Source of the DNA: a bacterium
GTDB lineage: Bacteria; Bacillota; Clostridia; Oscillospirales; Oscillospiraceae
Assembly: GCA_004562395.1 (NCBI GenBank)
Contig: SFQY01000011.1
Span: forward strand, 1 to 64,000
Length of the DNA stretch: 64,000 nucleotides
Direction of reading: 5' to 3'
Below the pieces are notes generated by a model. The model did not search any database. It worked only from the letters and a program-made list of their open reading frames with translations, and was not told the DNA's origin. Shown piece by piece: positions 59,694 through 64,000 of this stretch (positions are counted from its first letter, which is position 1; each line of letters opens with the position of its first letter). The position numbers were made by a program, and so were the translations under genes.

Positions 59694-61393
59694 CAGTCCT
59701 CCGATGCGGCCGCGAACTGGGCCCGCCATGTCTCATGCTCGTCATAGGTGGTGGAGAACTGGTGCATACCGGTGGAGGGATTCAGCACGTAGTAATAGTA
59801 GTCGTGGGCTTCGGGATTCAGCGCCGCCAGGATGCTGGCAAGACCCGGATTGGAGATAGGTCCAGGGGTCAGACCCATGTGAGTATAGGTGTTGTAGGGG
59901 CTGTCTATGCCGGTATCGATGGTCTCGTTGGCGCCGTCCTGGGCGTAGACCAGAGCCGCGTCGATGTTCAGGTAAGCGGGGGTGTCGCCCCAGCGGAACA
60001 GACGGTTGTAGATAACACCGGCGATCTTGGGACTTTCGGCGGGAGCCGCGGATTCCTTCTCGATGAGGGAGGCCACGATGACCACCTCCCGGACGGTGTA
60101 TCCGCCGCCGGTGACATTGGCGTTCAGGGTGTCGATCTGGCCGTGCATCTCCTCGGAGAACTTCACGTCGAAGTTGTCCAGCATCTTTTCCAGCACCTCT
60201 CTGGGGGAGGAATTCTTGTAGAATTCGTAGGTGTCCGGGAACAGGAAGCCCTCCAGACAGTACTTGTCGCCCCGCTCCACGTCCTTCAGGAACCAGTAGT
60301 CATCCAGCTCGCCGTTGGCGGCGTAGGCCCCGATGTCCACGGTGGTGCAGACCTTGTTCTCCTGGAGCAGATTGAAAATCTGGCGGCAGGTATAGCCTTC
60401 GGGGATGGTCAGCTTGATCACCTCCCGGCTGGATCTGGGGGACATGAAGCTGACCAGGGCGTGATAGTCATAGCGGGTATTCAGATCGTAAATGCCGGGC
60501 TGAATATCCTCCTTGGCGTCGGAAATGGAGGCGTAGAGGTTGAACAGGCTCTTGTAGCGGATGAGGCCCGCGTCGTAGAGCTTGTCGGTGATGTCCTCCA
60601 TGGTGTCGGCTTCGTAGATGGTGATGGTGACGGGCTTGTCCTCCCGGCCGAAGGCCAGCACGTCGGCGGCGCAGACCCACAGCATCCGTCCGGCGGTGAC
60701 GCCGATGGCCAGGATCAGAGCCAGCCACACGAAGGTCACCAGAATGTTGGGGATGCCCAGCAGACCTTCGCCCTTTTTCCGCTTGGGACGGCCCTTCCGG
60801 GTGGGACGCTGGTGGGCGGGGATCCGGTCCTCCGGGGCCGGAGCGTTGAGCATCTCGTCAAATTCCTGGCCGTTGTCCCGGTATTCCTGGTCGTTGACAT
60901 CGTCCTGCTCCTGCTCCGGTTCCTCGGGCAGGGAGAATTCCGGATCGTCCAGAATGCTCATATCGAAGGGAGGCTCCGGCTCGTCGTGGCCCAGCATCCC
61001 ATGGAAATCCATGGCGCTGTTGTCCGGGGTGATCTCCTCCCCCACCTGGGGAGAGGTCAGGCGGCTGTCGGTGCTGTTTGGGGTTTCCGCCGGGTAGTCC
61101 TCATCCACGTCGGGGATCCGGTCCATGAAATCCCGCCCGTGGGAGGCGGTGTCCTCCGGAAGGGGGATCTCCTGGGAAAAGGCTTCCTGCTGAGGATCTT
61201 CCGGCTGTGAGGGCAGCCAGGGCTCCTCCGGCTGGGGGGCAGGTTCCGGGCTGTCCTCCGGCTGGGAGAAGCCGGTGCCGGAAAGGTCCTCTATGGCGGG
61301 AGGGTCTTCCTGAACCGGTGCGGAAGGAACCGGCTCCTGCTCTTCGGGCAGGGGCGAATTGTCCTCCCACTCCGGGAATTGATTGTGATCCAT
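59693..61393 (-). CDS. mltG: Endolytic murein transglycosylase MltG (YceG-like)
   Basis: 566 residues with an unusually long acidic, Pro/Glu-rich cytoplasmic N-terminus (about 1-205). One helix (about 217-240, NILVTFVWLALILAIGV) precedes the extracellular LysM-like part and catalytic domain. Motifs include EGFLFPDTYEFYK, ASLIEKESA with the catalytic Glu, GVIYNRL, and SPYNTYTHMGLTPGPISNPG. It cleaves nascent glycan strands and sets their length. Confidence 0.95.
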   Translation of the reverse strand: MDHNQFPEWEDNSPLPEEQEPVPSAPVQEDPPAIEDLSGTGFSQPEDSPEPAPQPEEPWLPSQPEDPQQEAFSQEIPLPEDTASHGRDFMDRIPDVDEDYPAETPNSTDSRLTSPQVGEEITPDNSAMDFHGMLGHDEPEPPFDMSILDDPEFSLPEEPEQEQDDVNDQEYRDNGQEFDEMLNAPAPEDRIPAHQRPTRKGRPKRKKGEGLLGIPNILVTFVWLALILAIGVTAGRMLWVCAADVLAFGREDKPVTITIYEADTMEDITDKLYDAGLIRYKSLFNLYASISDAKEDIQPGIYDLNTRYDYHALVSFMSPRSSREVIKLTIPEGYTCRQIFNLLQENKVCTTVDIGAYAANGELDDYWFLKDVERGDKYCLEGFLFPDTYEFYKNSSPREVLEKMLDNFDVKFSEEMHGQIDTLNANVTGGGYTVREVVIVASLIEKESAAPAESPKIAGVIYNRLFRWGDTPAYLNIDAALVYAQDGANETIDTGIDSPYNTYTHMGLTPGPISNPGLASILAALNPEAHDYYYYVLNPSTGMHQFSTTYDEHETWRAQFAAASED

Positions 61394-61409
61394 ATTGTGT
61401 TCCTCCTGG

Positions 61410-61952
61410 TCAGCGGATGACGATCTGCCTGGCGATGGCGTCGGCGGCCTCCTGGCCCTTCAGGGCGGCGATCAGCGCCAGGCCGAAGGGAATGGCACAT
61501 CCGGCGGAGGTGCCGGTGATCAGATTGCCGTCGGTGACGGCGGCGGCGTTTTCCGCCATTCGGGCGCTGCCCATCTGGGCTTCACAGCCGGGATAGCAGG
61601 TGGCGTTTTTGCCGTCGGGAATGCCCAGGTCCGCCAGCACCGTGGGACCGGCGCAGATGGCGGCGGTGAGCTTGCCGTTTTCCCAGGCGAAGGCGATGGC
61701 GTCCATGGCCTCCCGGCTTGCCCGGATGGAGGCCACGCCCTTCAGCCCGCCGGGAAGAATGATCCCGTCCATTTTGGTCAGCTCCATTTCCCCAAGCTCC
61801 AGATCAGCCTGAATGGGGATGCCGTGGCTTCCGGTGACGGTCTTGCCGTTGATGCCCACGGTGGCGACCTCAATTCCCGCCCGGCGCAGCAGGTCCAGGG
61901 GAGCCACAGCCTCTGTCTCTTCAAAACCGGTTCCCAGTAACATGTAAATCAT
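61410..61952 (-). CDS. DJ-1/PfpI family protein (YajL-like)
   Basis: 180 residues. Catalytic Cys100 in AAICAGP and the conserved acidic residue in GFEETEA (10-16) are present, with ILPGG at 65-69. Such proteins have been reported as glyoxalases or protein-repair enzymes; the activity is debated. GGAGG supports ATG 61952, which overlaps the tmk stop (ATGA). It is co-transcribed with tmk and mltG. Confidence 0.92.
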   Translation of the reverse strand: MIYMLLGTGFEETEAVAPLDLLRRAGIEVATVGINGKTVTGSHGIPIQADLELGEMELTKMDGIILPGGLKGVASIRASREAMDAIAFAWENGKLTAAICAGPTVLADLGIPDGKNATCYPGCEAQMGSARMAENAAAVTDGNLITGTSAGCAIPFGLALIAALKGQEAADAIARQIVIR

Positions 61953-62623
61953 TTTGTTTCCTCCAAGCATGCCGCCACATGGCGGTAGATTTCTTCGTGG
62001 ATATCCTCGATGGAGCGCATGGCGCCATCCCGGACGCAGGAAATGACGGTCCAGCCGTAGTATTGGGCGGCGGCCCTTCCGGTGCGGCGGCAGGTGGCGA
62101 GATACGCCATATCCTGTTCGTGGATATCCGCGTGGGTATGTGTGTCCTGTTCCCGGCGGCGCATCAGCTGCTCCGTAAAGTCCGTGGGAACGTCCAGATA
62201 GATGACCAGGTCGGGACGGGGAAGCCCCAGCTTGTCATATTCAAAGTCGTAGAGCCATTTCAGAAAGTCCGCCTGCTTTTCCGACGGCTCCTTGGAGGCC
62301 TGGTGAACGGCGTTGGAGGTGGTGTAGCGGTCGGAAAGCACCAGCCCCCCTTCTTCGTACCACTGCCCCCAGACCTTTTTGTAGGAAGCGTAGCGGTCCA
62401 CGGCATAGAACGCGGAGGCGGCATAGGCGTTGACATCGGAGGGGCTGCTGCCGAATTCCCCTCCCAGATACATCCGGATCAGCGCGGAGCTGGGCTCCGA
62501 ATACTGGGGAAATACCAGCTTTTGGAAGGACCGGTTTTCCCGCTCCAGCCGCTGGGTCAAAAGCCGGAACTGAGTAGACTTTCCGGAGCCGTCGGTGCCC
62601 TCGATTACGATTAGTTTGCCCAT
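61949..62623 (-). CDS. tmk: Thymidylate kinase
   Basis: 224 residues. The P-loop is GTDGSGKST (9-17), with FPQYSEP, the DRYxxS-type motif LSDRYTTSNAVHQ and LVIYLDVPTDF. This is a divergent clostridial dTMP kinase form with a longer LID. AAGGAGG precedes ATG 62623; the frame extends upstream but only through promoter sequence. It is the first gene of tmk-DJ-1-mltG-U32. Confidence 0.92.
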   Translation of the reverse strand: MGKLIVIEGTDGSGKSTQFRLLTQRLERENRSFQKLVFPQYSEPSSALIRMYLGGEFGSSPSDVNAYAASAFYAVDRYASYKKVWGQWYEEGGLVLSDRYTTSNAVHQASKEPSEKQADFLKWLYDFEYDKLGLPRPDLVIYLDVPTDFTEQLMRRREQDTHTHADIHEQDMAYLATCRRTGRAAAQYYGWTVISCVRDGAMRSIEDIHEEIYRHVAACLEETK

Positions 62624-62664
62624 TTGTGTCCTCCTTATTGTCAGGACAGATTGATATACCCTAC

Positions 62665-62693
62665 AATATACCATATTTGCTCCCGTTTGTCCA
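62665..62693 (-). promoter_or_regulatory. Promoter of the tmk operon
   Basis: Minus-strand TGGACA, 17-base spacer, TATATT, about 42 bp before the tmk ATG. Confidence 0.65.
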
Positions 62694-62886
62694 CCATTGG
62701 CCGGCCAGGGAAATTCTAAATTTTCCTTAACGGCAAGGCCTTGCGAAAAAATCATTGTTTCGGCCGCCCCAATGCGGGTACGCACGTTACGTAAGAGAAA
62801 CGATCTTTTCTATGAGAATTTCGGCTGCCACGGAGTGATACTGATATTCAATTATATGCTTATCGGGTTGACTCAGCAAAAATGTA

Positions 62887-63099
62887 AATGAGCGTTTAGC
62901 TCACAAACGTACGATGGTTCCGCCAGGGTACCGACTACCACTGTCATTGCGAACCAGCGCGCACGCTGGTGTGGCAATCCGTTCCCCTTGCAACGTGTCC
63001 CAAATCGTACCGTTCCCAAGGAGAAACGGATTGCCACGTCGCTGCGCTCCTCGCAATGACAGGTGGTGGACGCACCCTTGCTGAGATAAACGATCATTT
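62887..63099. repeat. Modular inverted-repeat element, module C
   Basis: The ends GAGCGTTTAGC and, inverted, GATCGTTTATCTCAGC match the termini of the other modular elements. Inside, 62939-63064 has inverted arms CTGTCATTGCGAACCAGCGC ... TGGCAATCCGTT and AACGGATTGCCACGTCGCTG ... CGCAATGACAG. Related sequence is at 27764. The gap 62694-63485 holds no gene I can support. Confidence 0.78.
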
Positions 63100-63186
63100 T
63101 GCTGAGTCAAGACGATAAGCATTTTCAATTAAAAACTTTAATTCGTCAGAATTGAAGTTTTGAATATGAAGATCATAATGAGACGG

Positions 63187-63276
63187 GTTTCCATGATTTT
63201 CTATTCCGAAAATCATGGAAACGACAACGCCGCCAGGCGGTGTCTTCTTGATAAAATTATATAATTTTATCAAGAA
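63187..63276. repeat. Cluster of perfect palindromes
   Basis: 63187-63222: 15-bp arms GTTTCCATGATTTTC / GAAAATCATGGAAAC around TATTCC. About 63222-63243: GC-rich inverted repeat around GCCGCCAGGCGG. 63245-63276: a perfect 32-bp AT-rich palindrome (TTCTTGATAAAATTAT and its complement). An open minus frame across it (63094-63558) resembles no family and I do not call it a gene. Confidence 0.7.
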
Positions 63277-63485
63277 AGAGTATGAGAAGTTGTCCATTCC
63301 GCACAAGTCCTTCAAAAGGCCGGCCCCCGAATCCCGATTGGAGGCGATACAGAAAACAAATCCGATGGGAACGATGAGGAACATTTCCGCTGGAAGGATG
63401 CCGTGCAGGGCTGCCCTGAATACCTCCCTGCTCCGGGGTGTGTATCTTTCAGTTTCAGAATTCGGAAAAAAACTGCCCCAATAGG

Positions 63486-63514
63486 TTGCAACGGCCGTTT
63501 TTCTATGGTATACT
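63486..63514 (+). promoter_or_regulatory. Promoter of the NahK-like gene
   Basis: TTGCAA, 17-base spacer, TATACT, 113 bp before the ATG at 63627. Confidence 0.72.
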
Positions 63515-63626
63515 GAAAGAAAAACAGAGTGATTCATCAGACGATTTGCATTTTTCAACTATGGGTTTGCCGAAATGGAACCTGCTTTCCACCTGCGAAA
63601 ATTGAAAACATGGAGGAAGTTTCTTT

Positions 63627-64000
63627 ATGCGTCAGATTTCCATTCCCGAAAACGAATCGGTGCTGGCCGAGGTGCTGGAAGTTTTCGACTTCCCTGCCAC
63701 CCTGCTGGGTGCGGTTCGCTATGGCCAGGGGCACATCAACGACACCTTCTGCGTCCTCTGCCAGCCCCAGGAGGGGGACTGTGTCCGTTTTATCCTGCAG
63801 GGACTGAGCAGCGCGGCCTTTCCCCATCCGGAGGAGCTGATGGAGAATTTCATCGGCATCACCTCCTTCCTGCGCCAGAAAATCGTGGCAGACGGCGGCG
63901 ATCCCCTCCGGGAGACCCTGAGTCTGGTGAAGACCGCGGACGGAAAGGATTTCTACACCGATTCCCAAGGCAAGGTCTGGCGGCTGATGCCCTTCATTGA
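63627..64000 (+). CDS. APH-fold phosphotransferase, NahK-like (3' end outside window)
   Basis: 124 residues are visible, with the frame open to the window edge. GGAGGAAG lies about 8 bases before ATG. The N-lobe RYGQGHINDTFCV and RFILQGLSSAAFPHPEELME segments, with GHINDT as glycine loop and Gln/Asn-rich strand, resemble N-acetylhexosamine 1-kinase and related aminoglycoside-phosphotransferase-fold sugar kinases. The catalytic loop lies beyond the window, so activity cannot be confirmed. Confidence 0.75.
   Translation, partial: MRQISIPENESVLAEVLEVFDFPATLLGAVRYGQGHINDTFCVLCQPQEGDCVRFILQGLSSAAFPHPEELMENFIGITSFLRQKIVADGGDPLRETLSLVKTADGKDFYTDSQGKVWRLMPFI

Noticed and set aside
25101..63099. Dispersed palindromes as a CRISPR array
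   Set aside because: Copies are kilobases apart, vary in length and orientation, and there are no regular spacers or cas genes.
63094..63558. Minus-strand 154-codon frame
   Set aside because: It runs through the palindrome cluster, lacks a ribosome binding site and matches no family; probably non-coding.

Overview
The window looks like a chromosomal segment of a GC-rich gut-type Firmicute of class Clostridia, probably Oscillospirales. The evidence is an ispH gene fused to ribosomal protein S1 (a clostridial arrangement), the dgt-dnaG-sigma order, AGGAGG-type ribosome binding sites, and sugar regulons built on AraC regulators and GPH transporters. I saw no tRNA, rRNA or CRISPR array. The assignment is inference from gene content.

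Region 1 (1-20.0 kb) is a plant-glycan island. A GPH-type sugar transporter (partial), an AraC regulator and a plus-strand run of GH2, SGNH esterase, GH43, GH79-like, sugar isomerase and GH78 rhamnosidase genes are followed by a MATE exporter. No glycosidase has a signal peptide, so imported oligosaccharides are probably cut in the cytoplasm. The combination rhamnosidase + glucuronidase-like + arabinofuranosidase + galactosidase-like fits the side chains of type II arabinogalactan (inference). From 13.8 to 17.6 kb the island is eroded: two AraC genes lack their N-termini and lie head to head with fragments of rhaB and of a GH2 gene, and the FGGY kinase before intact araA and araD has lost its first half. 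A 146-bp direct repeat (GH43 3' end plus isomerase 5' end) brackets the GH79-like gene. A hairpin repeat occurs on both sides of the ara block.

Region 2 (20.0-27.7 kb) starts with a sigma-like gene typical of clostridial conjugative elements and decayed sequence, followed by an oligopeptide ABC operon with no binding protein and a collapsed oppD/oppF end, then a DUF554 membrane protein, a PfkB kinase and an MFS transporter.

Region 3 (27.8-45 kb) holds a four-gene minus-strand envelope operon (GT2-GtrA, phosphodiester glycosidase, a Lys/Pro/Ala-rich membrane protein with a frameshift, PAP2 phosphatase), then a second GH2, an ArsR sensor, an SH3-DUF218 exported protein, a HAD phosphatase, an autoregulated XRE/membrane pair, BirA with a membrane acyltransferase-fold protein, a homocysteine methyltransferase and an M29 aminopeptidase.

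Region 4 (45-64 kb) is mostly housekeeping: L31, HflX, YigZ, dGTPase, DnaG, a sigma factor and a second degenerate sigma-like protein overlapping it, Cmk, IspH-S1, Dabb, ACT and UPF0210 proteins, and a minus operon Tmk, DJ-1, MltG, U32. It ends in a partial NahK-like kinase.

From 25 kb onward most long intergenic gaps contain members of one superfamily of short non-coding inverted-repeat elements. They share end sequences but carry different internal palindromes. Two copies form about 250-bp near-perfect inverted repeats around the 42.1-44.8 kb genes, and one runs into the 3' end of a coding sequence. This modular repeat family, the tandem sigma pair, and the internal promoter and ribosome binding site inside ispH-rpsA are the most interesting items.
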